Below, piece after piece: positions 44,338 to 54,771 of a DNA stretch of 64,000 bases. The notes under the pieces are model-generated. The model saw nothing but the letters and a program-made list of their open reading frames with translations. It was not told the DNA's origin and did no database searches. The number at the start of each line of letters is the position of its first letter. Positions within the stretch are counted from its first letter, which is position 1. Both the position numbers and the translations under genes were made by a program. The DNA is from Siphonodentalium dalli (lineage: Eukaryota; Mollusca; Scaphopoda; Gadilida; Siphonodentaliidae). The DNA lies in NCBI GenBank assembly GCA_032622095.1, contig CP136062.1, forward strand, positions 197,659,887 through 197,723,886, given 5' to 3'.

Positions 44338-46150
44338 TGATGAAGATCGAGTAATTCATTTGCGCTGAAGTGCAAATAAAAATTAATATGCAGAGATTCC
44401 CCCAAAAATCACATTGATTCAGGCCATGAAGACATCATTCAACATAGGCCTATGTACTAGTACGGTACTGTACGGGAGGCCACATTCACATCTAATAGCT
44501 AATTTCGCTAAGCATAATGCTGTACGCTTAAGCATAATGCTGTACGCTTAAGCATTATGCAGTTAAGCTTTTATGCGTAAGACGGTAAGAGTATTTCCAT
44601 TACGCTTTTAAAGCATAATGCTATTATCCTTAAGTGTAATGCCATTACGCTTTAAAAGCATAAATGTCTCAAACACATCTCCATTATGCTTAAGCGTAAT
44701 GTTATTACACTTAAGCATAATGCCATTAAGCTTAAGCGCAATAGGTTTTCATAGCCTTACTACCTTACATATAATGGTATCATCTAAGGTAAATATATGT
44801 CAAAAGTTACTAGCATCAGTAATTGGCTGCATCCATTTCAGCTCTGGACAGTCCAGGGGAGTTTTGAGATATGGAATTTGAATTACGTAATACAAATTCC
44901 ATTATGCTTAAGCGTAATGCCAAATTTGATGGAAATCTGAATTATGCTTAAGCGTAATGGTATTATGCTTAAGTGTAATGCATTACGCTTAAACGTAATT
45001 GGCTATTAAATGTGAATTTGGCCTCCCATATTACTGATGGTGTCAAGCATAAAATAGAAGCAGAGACTCTACCCATAAAGCGCAAATGGTTTACGTTGAA
45101 GCGCAAGCGATTTGCACTGAAGGATAAATGGTTTACGCTGAAGCGAAAATAAGGAATAATGTGCAAAAGGCCTCTCATATCAAAACACAAAATAGCCATT
45201 TCGCATCAGATTCAAGGCAAAACGTATTATAATTTGGATGCATTCAAGTTTTTAAAGTAGACATATATTTATTATATGCTAGATGTGCTTATTACAAAGA
45301 ATAATGCTTTATGATTTAATATTTATAAGTTTTTGGCAATAAGCTTTTCCTCCCCTAAATATGAGCCCAATTCATTTATATTAAGTGCAATTCATTTACA
45401 CTTAAGTGTAATTCATTTATGCTTAATTGAAATTCATTTTCACTTGAGTGTAATTCATTTATGCTTAAGCTTAATTCATTCTCATAGGAAGATTAATTAC
45501 GCTTAAGCATACCTAAATGAATTAAGCTTAAAAGTGTAATTCATACTAAAATCTCACAGAGCTCCCTTAAGCTGAAATGGATGGAACCACATTACTAATA
45601 CCAATAAGCTATAGTCTATACATCATAAATACTATTATACCTGAGGTAAGATCAGTGATGGCACCATAATTTCCCTGACGTAGGGGTTTACAATCCCAAC
45701 AGGGGGGGGGGGGCTATTGCTACCTGGCTGACCATTGCAGATCTTCCCGACAGGGGGGCTATAGCCATCACTGGCCCCTCCCCTAGAGCCACCCCTGGGT
45801 AACATAGATGAAGAACCAAATTACACTTACTCGTAATTAAATTATGATGAATCATAAATTATTTACTCTTAAATATAGCGTAAGTAAATTACGCTTAAGC
45901 TTAAGTGAATGGCACTTAATAAGTATGAGTTACACGTAACTTAAGCACAATTTACACTTAAGCATCATTAGCTAATAAAAGTGAAATCGGCCTCCCATAA
46001 AAGTACAAGATCATCTATGGGAGGCCAAATTCACATTTAATAATGAATTGCATTGAAGCGCAATTGATTGTACTTAAGCGCAATTGATTGTACTTAAGCG
46101 CAATTAATTGAGCTTAAGCGCAATGAATTGCGCTTAAGCACAATTCATGT
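44338..46150. repeat. Palindrome array locus 2 (CTTAAG-centred)
   Basis: This is the same family as 1215-3410. About twenty CTTAAG cores are present, in arms that here favour TTATGC/GCATAA, TTACAC/GTGTAA and GTAC/GCGC variants. TTACACTTAAGTGTAA at 45396-45411 is a perfect 16-bp palindrome. Ends of the carrying element (GGCCTCCCATA and TATGGGAGGCC) occur at 44471, 45030, 45999 and 46016. The same neighbouring phrase ATCCATTTCAGCT occurs at both loci (1751 and 44830). G runs near 45703-45716 and 45752-45757 belong to a small inner duplication. Confidence 0.75.
44471..45030. mobile_element. 560-bp TIR element of the palindrome-array family
   Basis: The left end is TACGGGAGGCCACATTCACA, followed by TCTAATAGC. 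The right end, reversed, is TATGGGAGGCCAAATTCACA, followed by TTTAATAGCC. The interior is filled with CTTAAG palindromes. Another member begins at 46016 (TATGGGAGGCC), only 17 bp after the right end of a further copy at 45999, so members lie end to end. ORFs 44618-44881 and 44969-45199 follow the palindromes and are non-coding. Confidence 0.6.
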
Positions 46151-48417
46151 ATTATATATAGACATAAATTCATAATGTCATTAATGAAAATGCCAACATT
46201 GGTCACTACGTATACAACATATCCAGATCTAGTCTGAATACATATACTGTCTAATAATATAACAATAATGGAGCCCTCAGGCTAATCCAGATCCAGAATG
46301 ATATTGATAAGTGACTATATAAGTCATATTAATTTAATGAAACATTAATTATATTGTACATATTTTAATTCTCATTCCCGCATTGTACCTTTTAAAAATT
46401 ATTTTAAGATTATCCGTGGCTCTATCAACCACGTATGCCAAATTGCATGTTTACAACTCACGATGTATCTCAAGAATTGCAGTGTTTACACTCAATAATT
46501 TTGAACCAAACCATTCGATCCCCGGCGTAACTCAATTTACCTTTGCATAATTTGTAATATTTCCTCTTCCTTAAATATGCCATCCAGTTGTGTGATACTA
46601 ATAGGATATTCTGTAGTAAATCAGAATTGTTTGAATTATTTAATAATTATCATGATTATCCATCGTTGACACGATTATATTAGTTTCGTGTTGTTTATTT
46701 GATTTTCGAAGCGAAGTATACTCGTGAAGTGACCTTACATGTTGGGTCAACATTAGGGCATTGCTAGAAGCATCGCGGACCAGGAACATTTCACGCATGC
46801 GCACCAGACGTAACACATTTTGCCTGATTGCATTCAGCCTTTCCAAAATGCTCCAGGGCAAAACTAAAAGACTTTGACCTAGCAACTGTTAGCTATACTT
46901 CATCATATGTAGGAACATCATGCTCCTAAAGCCAAATATATTTTCAAAAAGTGAATGTAAATTGAACAAAAGCTCTGGTTAACAAAAAAGTTAAATTGCA
47001 TGAAAAAGTTTTGTTTACATATTTCATAAAATTATTAAAAATATTTACCCCGAAAGAGGAATCTAGCGACCTAGCTGGCCGTTTACATATTATCTTCAAT
47101 TTTCTAACGGTGTTTCCGCCTAAAAGATTGATGAAATATTCTCAAAGTTCAAGGCCGACAAACGGAAACTTTAAGTTCCGATTGAAAGATCGCAGAGTCA
47201 TTACGTGCGCTCGCGCAACAGTATGGCGATCAGACAGATTCGTACCTTGGTGTCACTCTACTCCGTTTCACTCCATGACGTCGCCAAAAACGACGTAAAA
47301 CCTCGTGGCGTTTCTGACATTTTTACTGTGCCGCGTTTTTACTATGTTTATTTTATGTGTTGTTTTCGATTATTTGTTTGTCGCCAATATCGCCATTTGT
47401 CGGGATTCCCTGTTTCTATATTTAAAACTGGCATGCTCGTAGTGAGCCTCGGTTTCGATTTTTTCTCCCAGGTCAAAATACGTCAGAGTTTTGACAAAAA
47501 TAGATCGACCTACATTTTCTCCATCAGAACTCTACATCCAAGAGTCTATAGACTCATTCGGGACCTCCATAGACTCCTTCATTTGGGTATTTTTACTTAT
47601 AATTGGGCAGTTTTATCATTTTTGGTTCGTGCGAAGACCTCTTTTTATCATGCGGGAAAAGAGACATTCAAAACGCGATTTCGTAATTCGACGCAATAGG
47701 CTGAATAGCCTAACCTTCAACCGAGTTCCGGGTCAAATACGACGAATGACGTAACACAAAACAAAACGCATTTGTTGACACCGTTTGAAGAGTTTATTAT
47801 TACATAAAATGATCGTTATTGATTAATTATTGATTAATTATTGATATTTATTGTTGCATATTGGCTGTTATCAATATTTACACAAATGGTATTAATTATT
47901 TCTTATAATTGCTCCTTTGGTCAACTTTGACTATCGGAAAATGAACATGAAAATATGCCGCTGAAAAATAATGTAATCGATATTAAAGTCTCATCCTTTC
48001 GGCAACATGGAATTGGTTTTAATTACTTAAATGATTAAGATAGTAAGTTGCCTTTTATCTGTGATGAAATGAGAAATGGTAATTGTCTTGCCAACATGAA
48101 ATTAAATTAAATAAATTAAGTAAAATACAGTGAAATTATTTTTTAATTATTTTTTATTACATTTTTGCGCACGTTGGCATCTCTCTGAGTGCATTCTAGT
48201 TTTAAGATTGCTTCTTGTGAAACCAGTAAAGGCGTCATGACACCAAGACGTACATCATGACGTCACTACCGACACCGGCGCGCAAAATTCCAGACAGGAC
48301 TGCGTCGATGGCCAGACAGCTGAGACTCGTGTTACATGGCAGGCTAAATATCCACATTTACTTTATATGTGATTATTTACATACATTGTATATATCATTG
48401 TCTTGTGTCCCATTATA
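46151..48417. other. Intergenic sequence with an unassigned 164-codon ORF
   Basis: The + strand frame 47205-47699 is the longest here not explained by repeats (164 codons; a hydrophobic stretch with FYYVYFMCCFRLFVC around residues 45-60). I do not recognise any domain, and an overlapping frame (47491-47754) is similarly open, so it may be chance or an exon. Frame 46640-46885 (-) contains the small dispersed repeat shared with 43330. AT-rich ATTGATTAATT repeats lie near 47818-47850. Confidence 0.3.
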
Positions 48418-49181
48418 AGGGTGGATACACACATGCATGTAATTTCTGTATGTAAAATACATGTATTTTACATGGCCACACCAATAATTGACAACATTAA
48501 TCACCTGCGCGCAAGCGGTTCATTGTTAACAGGCCAAACAAGTGAGTAGTTCTAAGCGAAGTCAAATTGTCCTCTATTAGTACATTTAAGGCCAGTCCAA
48601 AACATGTCTTCTCTTACGGATGCGGAAATTAGTCAAGTCTGTGTGATATCTGGCATTTTATTAATGCACGAACACCAGAAGCCATACGTCTGGCATATGT
48701 AGGCTTGATGTAGAACATTTTCAACCATTATACTTGTTTGGGTGGGGTCTCGAAAGCTCCAAATCGCTAAGGGACTTAGTTGAATGTATCGGTCGGAATA
48801 ATCTGGGCAAGAAGGTACAATATGATATGTTTTACTTAAATAGCTCAGATTTAGCCACCCCGCCTGGTAGCTTTCGGGGTCATATATAGCCCCTGCATGC
48901 GTCTGGGAATTCCTAATCCACCACTGCTATAAATAAGAGAGGACTGGTAGTTATTTAAATAGAAAGTCTACCATGTGGGTTATCCCACGAACAATTATTT
49001 TAAGTGGCCTAGCGACTCGGTCCAAGATAACGACATATCTACATTCCGACTTAATTGGAACTAGAACACGTAGGCAATGATTGGGTTGTCAGTGGACACA
49101 TATTACATCGTCTGTATGATCCATGTAAAACGCAAAATACACGATAATTACAGATATTACATGCATGTGTGTATCCACCCT
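48418..49181. mobile_element. 764-bp TIR element with TA target duplication
   Basis: Perfect inverted termini start AGGGTGGATACACACATGCA and continue TGTAAT; the reverse complement ends at 49181. The flanks are TA at 48416-48417 and 49182-49183. A second, weaker inverted block (TATTTTACATGG facing CCATGTAAAACGCAAAATAC) follows inside. The interior has no ORF above 60 codons, so it is non-autonomous. TA duplication suggests the Tc1/mariner group or a relative, but the terminal AGGG is not typical. Confidence 0.75.
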
Positions 49182-49284
49182 TAGGGTTTATCAACAAAGC
49201 CTTCTATACAGATAACAATTCATCCGACAATCCCACGAACAGTAACAAGCGGGCGCAAATTACGTTTACGTACATGATCATATT

Positions 49285-49634
49285 ACCCCGGTAACTATAT
49301 CATACATGTTTACAAAGAGATAATCCACCTTTATACCCCGGTAACTATATCATACATGTTTACAAAGAGATAATCCACCTTTATACCCCGGTAACTATAT
49401 CATACATGTTTACAAAGAGATAATCCACCTTTATACCCCGGTAACTATATCATACATGTTTACAAAGAGATAATCCACCTTTATACCCCGGTAACTATAT
49501 CATACATGTTTACAAAGAGATAATCCACCTTTATACCCCGGTAACTATATCATACATGTTTACAAAGAGATAATCCACCTTTATACCCCGGTAACTATAT
49601 CATACATGTTTACAAAGAGATAATCCACCTTTAA
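49285..49634 (+). repeat. 50-bp minisatellite, 7 copies
   Basis: Seven units of exactly 50 bp start at 49285, 49335, 49385, 49435, 49485, 49535 and 49585. Each begins ACCCCGGTAACTATATCATA. I see no difference between units except the last two bases of the final copy, so the array is young or homogenised. It is non-coding. It is not a CRISPR, because there are no spacers. Confidence 0.97.
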
Positions 49635-49669
49635 ATATAGGCACATTTTCATATCTTAGCACGCACACT

Positions 49670-50009
49670 TTAAAGGGGTACTGTACACTAAATCCGACCA
49701 TTTATGGGACCATCTCCTTTTATACTCAACAGAATATATGCAACAAATGAATGAATTTGAGCCATGAATTAGTGCATCATACACTCGTGCTCTATGCACG
49801 ATGCAAACAACATGGTAATTATAATGAAAATGAATTTATGGCTGGAGTCATAAATTAATTTTCATTATAATTACCATGTTGTTTACATCATTCATAGAGC
49901 ACACAATTATATTTTGCACTAATCCATGGCTCAAATTCATTCATTTGTTGCATATATTCTGTTGAGTATAACAGATGATCCAATAATTTAGTGTTCAGTA
50001 CCCCTTTAA
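49670..50009. mobile_element. TTAA-flanked foldback MITE, about 100-bp arms
   Basis: TTAA then AGGGGTACTG at the left mirrors CAGTACCCCT then TTAA at the right (50006-50009). The arms continue with ATACTCAACAGAATATATGC and ATGAATGAATTTGAGCCATG. An inner inverted pair, CATGGTAATTATAATGAAAA facing TTTTCATTATAATTACCATG, surrounds the centre. The whole element is thus almost a palindrome with loops. ORF 49888-50088 (-) lies in the right arm. TTAA could be the target duplication. Confidence 0.75.
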
Positions 50010-50461
50010 GACTTATATCGTTCCGAACCAAACTCACACTAACATATAGGTAGATATAAAGGCATCGCTCAGCGTTTTTCTTTAGCAAAATGCAAAGACA
50101 AGGAAGTCGCAGCCGTCGTTACTTGTCCGAATCCTGGTTATATACACTTGGATCATCTTGGTCGCGTTGTGTCTCATGTACGATAACAGTTTATTGGGTC
50201 ACGTCTATAACTTAATCACAATAATTAACCACTATCAATACATGTTAATGTGATAAACGGCATATAGCGGGGCGAATTTAACCTCATCAATTCGGACAGG
50301 GGCGTGACTGGAGGGTCTCCATTGGTGTCCATCTGCAAATTTACAACTGTACCCATCCCAATGAGCCAGAATTTGGAACATTGTACGTGGGCGTATCTAG
50401 TCCTTTGTTCACATGCACGCGATTTATGTGAATATCGCGACGACCAATTGACTGGGAGCTG
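50010..50461. other. Intergenic sequence before the segmental duplication
   Basis: Overlapping open frames on both strands (50225-50567) extend into the duplicated segment but are not kept in the second copy, so they are unlikely to be coding. Confidence 0.35.
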
Positions 50462-50909
50462 CCATTGTGAAATATGTCTAGTATATTTAGTGCATGCTAT
50501 TTCGGAACGAATTTTGAGTGCTATTTTACTCATCGCGGACGAATCACGATTATTTCAGCTCAAATGAGCAAGGTGAATGCGCAGTATGCGTGAACCCAGC
50601 TTATTGATCACTTACGCGTTCGATAGTCTGAAATAAATAGAGAATCCCATTAATTTAACCTTTCCTGTACTAAATGGATTCTAATTCCAGCCAGTTAAAA
50701 TTGTACATTGGATATTCTAATATTAATTTTTAGGTGCGTTCAGGTATAATAACAGCAGACAACAGACAGAAAAAACACAGATAATACAAGAGCAGAAGAA
50801 TTCGTATTCGTTGTGGGAAATGTTCAAATAATAAGTTCAACAACCGACCTTATTATCTTAACATTTCCTATGGGAACTACTCGTCAATGAGTATTGAGTA
50901 TAGACAGGT

Positions 50910-50916
50910 TATAAAA
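50910..50916 (+). promoter_or_regulatory. TATA-like box, conserved in both duplicate copies
   Basis: GTTATAAAAACGTT lies about 100 bp upstream of the ATG at 51019 and is preserved in the second copy (TATAAAA at about 52335-52341). Downstream sequence is rich in CAGC, CGAC and CCGAAGCCAACC, like an animal 5' leader. The motif is AT-rich and could be chance; its preservation is weak evidence given the young duplication. Confidence 0.3.
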
Positions 50917-51018
50917 ACGTTATACGTCAGTGTTCAACCAACAGCAAATCGCGACGCAACGCAACCGACAGCCGAAGCCAACCAGAACATATAGTCCGTG
51001 GAATTTGTATAGCGAAAC

Positions 51019-51285
51019 ATGAGCGATGAAGTGATATATACTGAGGAGAAAGCAATATACATAGTAGCGGTCCTGACAGGATTTTTTATCAGAATGATTC
51101 AGACTATATATTGGACGGGTAGCACAGGTCCCCTGGCGCGAGAACACTACCATGTCAATGTCAATAGTCTGGGGCAGATTTTTTTCTCGAAAATACAGCC
51201 AACGAAAATTACATTTGGCAAAACGTTTTGCCCAAAATGTTCCGATCCCATGTCAGCAATTACATGTACCTCTCAGAATAACTAA
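51019..51285 (+). CDS. Hypothetical short protein with hydrophobic segment
   Basis: The 88-codon ORF begins MSDEVIYTEEKAIYIVAVLT and continues GFFIRMIQ, so an acidic N-terminus is followed by a hydrophobic helix that could be a signal anchor. The duplicate copy (ATG at 52440) keeps the first 31 codons with conservative changes (Ile to Leu, Leu to Val) and then hits TGA. The later part of this ORF diverges by indels, so only the first ~31 codons are comparable. It could be a first exon, a micropeptide, or noise in a young duplication. There is no known family. Confidence 0.25.
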   Translation: MSDEVIYTEEKAIYIVAVLTGFFIRMIQTIYWTGSTGPLAREHYHVNVNSLGQIFFSKIQPTKITFGKTFCPKCSDPMSAITCTSQNN

Positions 51286-51349
51286 GTACATGAACATGTT
51301 CGCCACTGTTTGTTTGGATAACTATTAACCAGACTTCACCCTGGTATGA

Positions 51350-51808
51350 TTATATATCAAACCGGTAATTATTAGGTGCTATTATAATATGTTGCATCAT
51401 ATATGTGATTTGCCAAGAATAGCCCAAATGCGCGTTACGCACGTTTGAGTGACAGATGACCCGTATGGGCGTTGGGTATTGTGTATCAGTTTGTTCTGGC
51501 ATATTCACTTCGGATGACCGATTAGACGTAACACTCGTGGAAAAGTCCAAATTAAATGCGGGAACATCTCTATCGTCACCAACATCGTGGACGGGCATAA
51601 GTTCCCTGTCAACTGGAGATAAATCCATGCTGTGTCCGATGGGATCGGACGCGATGACGCTGATCGGTGTAGAATGAACTACAGTGCGCGACGTAATGTC
51701 GTCAGCTGGTTGGATGTTCGCAGAATGTTCACAATTTTGGCGGTATAGTGGCTGTCGGTGGTGTTCATAAGCAGCTAGAATTAACCCTTTCACAGCTGGA
51801 ACAGTCAC
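51350..51808 (-). CDS. Hypothetical ORF between the duplicate copies
   Basis: The minus-strand 152-codon frame begins MTVPAVKGLILAAYEHHRQP. It has no domain I can name. Only its 3' end (the last ~16 codons) enters the duplicated segment. Composition with many Asp, Ser, Thr and Pro residues looks like a soluble disordered stretch or the N-terminal region of a transposon protein. It may be a fragment that was next to the duplicated unit, or chance. The overlapping + strand frame (51456-51677) is a shadow. Confidence 0.2.
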   Translation of the reverse strand: MTVPAVKGLILAAYEHHRQPLYRQNCEHSANIQPADDITSRTVVHSTPISVIASDPIGHSMDLSPVDRELMPVHDVGDDRDVPAFNLDFSTSVTSNRSSEVNMPEQTDTQYPTPIRVICHSNVRNAHLGYSWQITYMMQHIIIAPNNYRFDI

Positions 51809-51883
51809 TCCTTATTTGACGCCTTTATTGCACCAAGGTGCATTTGCTTGCCACCATGCAGGCTTTGAAACATCGTCGCCAAT

Positions 51884-52803
51884 CCATTGTGAAACATGTC
51901 AAGTTTATTTAGTGCATGCTATTTCGGAACGAATTTTGAGTGCTATTTTCCTCATCGCGGACGAATCACGATTATTTCAGCTCAAATGATCAAAGTGAAT
52001 GCGCAGAATGAGTGAACCCAGATTATTGATCACTTACCCGTTCAATAGTCTGAAACAAATAGAGAATCCGATTAATTTAACCTGTCCTGTACTAAATGGA
52101 TTCTAATATTCCAGCCAGTTAAAAAGTGTACATTGAATATTCTATTATTGATTTGGAGGGGTGTTCAGGTATAATAACAGCAGACAGCAGACAGAAAAAC
52201 ACAGATAAAACAAGAGCAGAAGAATTCGTATTCATTGTGGGAAATGTTCAGATTATAAGTTCAACAAACGACCTTATTATCTTAACATTTCCTATGGGAA
52301 CTACTCGTCAATGAGTATTGTGTATAGACAGGTTATAAAAACGTTCTAAGTCAGTGTCAGGCAACGGCAAATCGCGACGCAACGCAGCCGACAGCCGAAG
52401 CCAACCAGAATATAGTCCGTGGAATTTGTATAGCGAAACATGAGCGATGAAGTGATATATACTTCAGAGAAAGCACTATACATAGTAGCGGTAGTAACAG
52501 GATTTTTTATCAGAATGATTCAGAATATACATTGAACGGGTCCCCTGGCGCGACAACACTACCATGTCAATGTCAATAGTCTGGGGCAGATTTCGAAAAT
52601 ATAGCCAATGAAAATTACATTTGGCAAAACGTTTTGCCCAAAATGTTCCGATCCCATGTCAGCAATTACATGTACCTCTCAGAAAAATTAAGTACATGAA
52701 CATGTTCGCCACTGTTTGTTTGGATAACTATTAACCAGACTTCACCCTGGTATGATTATATATCAAACCGGTAATTATTGGGTGTTATTATAATATGTTG
52801 CAT
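51884..52803 (+). repeat. Segmental duplication, copy 2 (920 bp)
   Basis: It is a direct copy of 50462-51397. Repeat F2 is at 52083-52312. The short ORF ATG is at 52440 and its frame stops after 31 codons. The copy ends at GTTGCAT; about 100 bp later the 45-bp minisatellite begins. Confidence 0.85.
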
Positions 52804-52907
52804 GCGTCCTTTCTGTTTGTTTTAATGACTTTATTCTCCTGCTTTGAGGTTTTTAAATTTATTTTGTCTTATTTGGTCACTGTTTAATGCGAAACTGCAA
52901 TGTCTGC

Positions 52908-53586
52908 ATAATCTGATATCCATATTAGCGGCCTTTTGATATGCTCCGTGGTATAATCTGATATCCATATTAGCGGCCTTTTGATATGCTCCGTGGTATA
53001 ATCTGATATCCATATTAGCGTCCTTTTGATATGCTCCTTGGTATAATCTGATATCCATATTAGCGGCCTTTTGATATGCTCCGTGGTATAATCTGATATC
53101 CATATTAGCGGCCTTTTGATATGCTCCGTGGTATAATCTGATATCCATATTAGCGGCCTTTTGATATGCTCCGTGGTATAATCTGATATCCATATTAGCG
53201 GCCTTTTGATATGCTCCGTGGTATAATCTGATATCCATATTAGCGGCCTTTTGATATGCTCCGTGGTATAATCTGATATCCATATTAGCGGCCTATTGAT
53301 ATGCTCCGTGGTATAATCTGATATCCATATTAGCGGCCTTTTGATATGCTCCGTGGTATAATCTGATATCCATATTAGCGGCCTTTTGATATGCTCCGTG
53401 GTATAATCTGATATCCATATTAGCGGCCTTTTGATATGCTCCGTGGTATAATCTGATATCCATATTAGCGGCCTTTTGATATGCTCCGTGGTATAATCTG
53501 ATATCCATATTAGCGGCCTTTTGATATGCTCCGTGGTGATAATCTGATATCCATATTAGCGACCTTTTGATATGCTCCGTGGTAAT
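52908..53586 (-). repeat. 45-bp minisatellite, 15 copies, open on the minus strand
   Basis: CTGATATCCATATTAGCGGC starts at 52913 and recurs every 45 bp to 53498, with a fifteenth start at 53544 after a 1-base insertion. The period is a multiple of three, and the minus-strand frame reads MDIRLYHGAYQKAAN in each unit; frames of 150 codons (52831-53283) and 71 codons (53293-53508) are open. They are separated by one changed base that turns the Lys codon into TAG. The substitutions seen do not respect protein sequence in an obvious way, so the ORF is probably a consequence of the repeat length. Confidence 0.9.
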
Positions 53587-53648
53587 AATTGAGGATGGAA
53601 ATGAATGGAACGGGCTCGATTATTTGTGATTATCGATTACGCCATTAA

Positions 53649-53891
53649 CCCTTTACCCAACAGAACGGCCCTGTGCCAATGCATTCTCTTATATATGCGA
53701 GTCGACCATAGGTCGACTCGCATATATAAGAGAATGCATTGGCACAGGGCATAACTGTAACCATCACAATGTGGTCAATGAGCCGGTTCCAATGATATCC
53801 ATATTTGTATGGTTTTATTGAGACAGACCCAAGATAATTTAGCTGTTGCAGCTTTATTTGGCCGTTTTTGGCCGGTTTGTTGGGTAAAGGG
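53649..53891 (-). mobile_element. piggyBac-like MITE copy 3, single palindrome
   Basis: TTAA flanks lie at 53645-53648 and 53892-53895. The left CCCTTTACCCAACAGAACGG and right TTGTTGGGTAAAGGG are the ends of the copies at 34.7 and 38.1 kb in reverse order. One palindrome cassette is present: 53668-53707 and 53711-53750 are perfect 40-bp complements with the 3-nt spacer ATA. The other copies carry two cassettes with one arm imperfect. It is 243 bp long and non-coding; ORF 53645-53923 is incidental. Confidence 0.85.
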
Positions 53892-53895
53892 TTAA

Positions 53896-54165
53896 AGACA
53901 CGTTGGAACGTACAATGATACACTCGTTTGATATTAAGTTAACATTCTTAAATGAACTGTTTGCCTTCGCCCGCATGTGCGTGCAGTTTTGGACTCCAAT
54001 GCCACGTTTGAGATGACATCGAAACTACTTGCACTGTTGTCCAGACGCAGATAGCCCGCTGGATGACCTATTTTCCGTATGTGCGACGAAATAAATTCTC
54101 AGCTCTACTTCAAATACCATTTATTTTTGAAAAAATTCTGAAAATTTCGGAGGACTATTATAATC
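53896..54165. other. Short intergenic stretch
   Basis: No feature was seen between the MITE and the tandem repeat. The ORF 54063-54257 crosses into the CGTCCGTCC run. Confidence 0.35.
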
Positions 54166-54169
54166 AGCA

Positions 54170-54765
54170 TGTCCATCCGTACGCGCGGACGTGCGTGCGT
54201 CCGCGCGTCCGTGCGTCCGTCCGTCCGTCCGCCCGGGTTGTCCGCTTGATAACTTGAGCAATATTGGACGCAATGTCTTGATATTTGATACGTTGTTCAC
54301 ATTTGAGAAGACGCAGGCCAGGTTCGAAATCGGTCATGGTCTAATGATTTTTGACGGAGTTATTCCCCTTTGTTGACTTTCAAATCGCTGTTTTCGTGTT
54401 TCGGGATAGCAACTTGAGCACTATTCAACATAATTTCTTGATAGTTGGTACCTAGTTTACATTTGAGAAGACGCTGAGTTCGAATTTGGTCACGGTCAGA
54501 TGATTTTTGACGGAGCTATGCCCCCTTTTCGACTGTTTTCGTGTTATCCGCAATGTAACTTGAGCAATAGTCAACGGAATTTCTTGATATTTGCTACGTA
54601 GTTCACATTTTAGATGATTCACATCTAAGGCCAAGTTCGAATTTGATCACGATCCGATGATTTTGACGGATTGATGCCCCTTTTTCGACTTAGAAATCGC
54701 TGTCTTCGGGTTGTCCAGATGGTAACTTGAGCAATATTCAACTGGATTTGGTACATGGTTTATAT
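54170..54765 (+). repeat. Tandem repeat with CCGTCCGTCC lead and AACTTGAGCA units
   Basis: A CGTCCGTCCGTCCG run (54190-54235) is followed by units starting AACTTGAGCAATA near 54250, 54411, 54558 and 54725, about 150-165 bp apart. Each contains CTTGATATTTG(G/A)TACG, TCACATTTGAGAAGACGC and ATGATTTTTGACGGAG. This text immediately precedes a Helitron-like 3' end at 54772. Non-coding; ORFs 54063-54376 follow the repeat. Confidence 0.7.
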
Positions 54766-54771
54766 ATGAAA

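Larger units (their letters stand above)
50462..51397 (+). repeat. Segmental duplication, copy 1 (936 bp)
   Basis: It starts CCATTGTGAAATATGTCTAG and ends CGGTAATTATTAGGTGCTAT then TATAATATGTTGCAT. The same order is found at 51884-52803, with scattered substitutions and a few short indels. It contains dispersed repeat F2 (50653-50885), including an inverted pair GGAAATGTTCAAATAATAAG facing CTTATTATCTTAACATTTCC, then a TATA-like box and a short ORF. The spacer between copies is 486 bp. Confidence 0.85.

Noticed and set aside
47205-47699. 164-codon ORF as a real gene
   Set aside because: There is no recognisable domain, another frame is open over the same region, and there is no promoter or polyadenylation context; left as unassigned.
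49285-53586. Regular repeats at 49.3 kb and 52.9 kb as CRISPR arrays
   Set aside because: Units follow each other directly with no unique spacers, and the window is eukaryotic. They are minisatellites.
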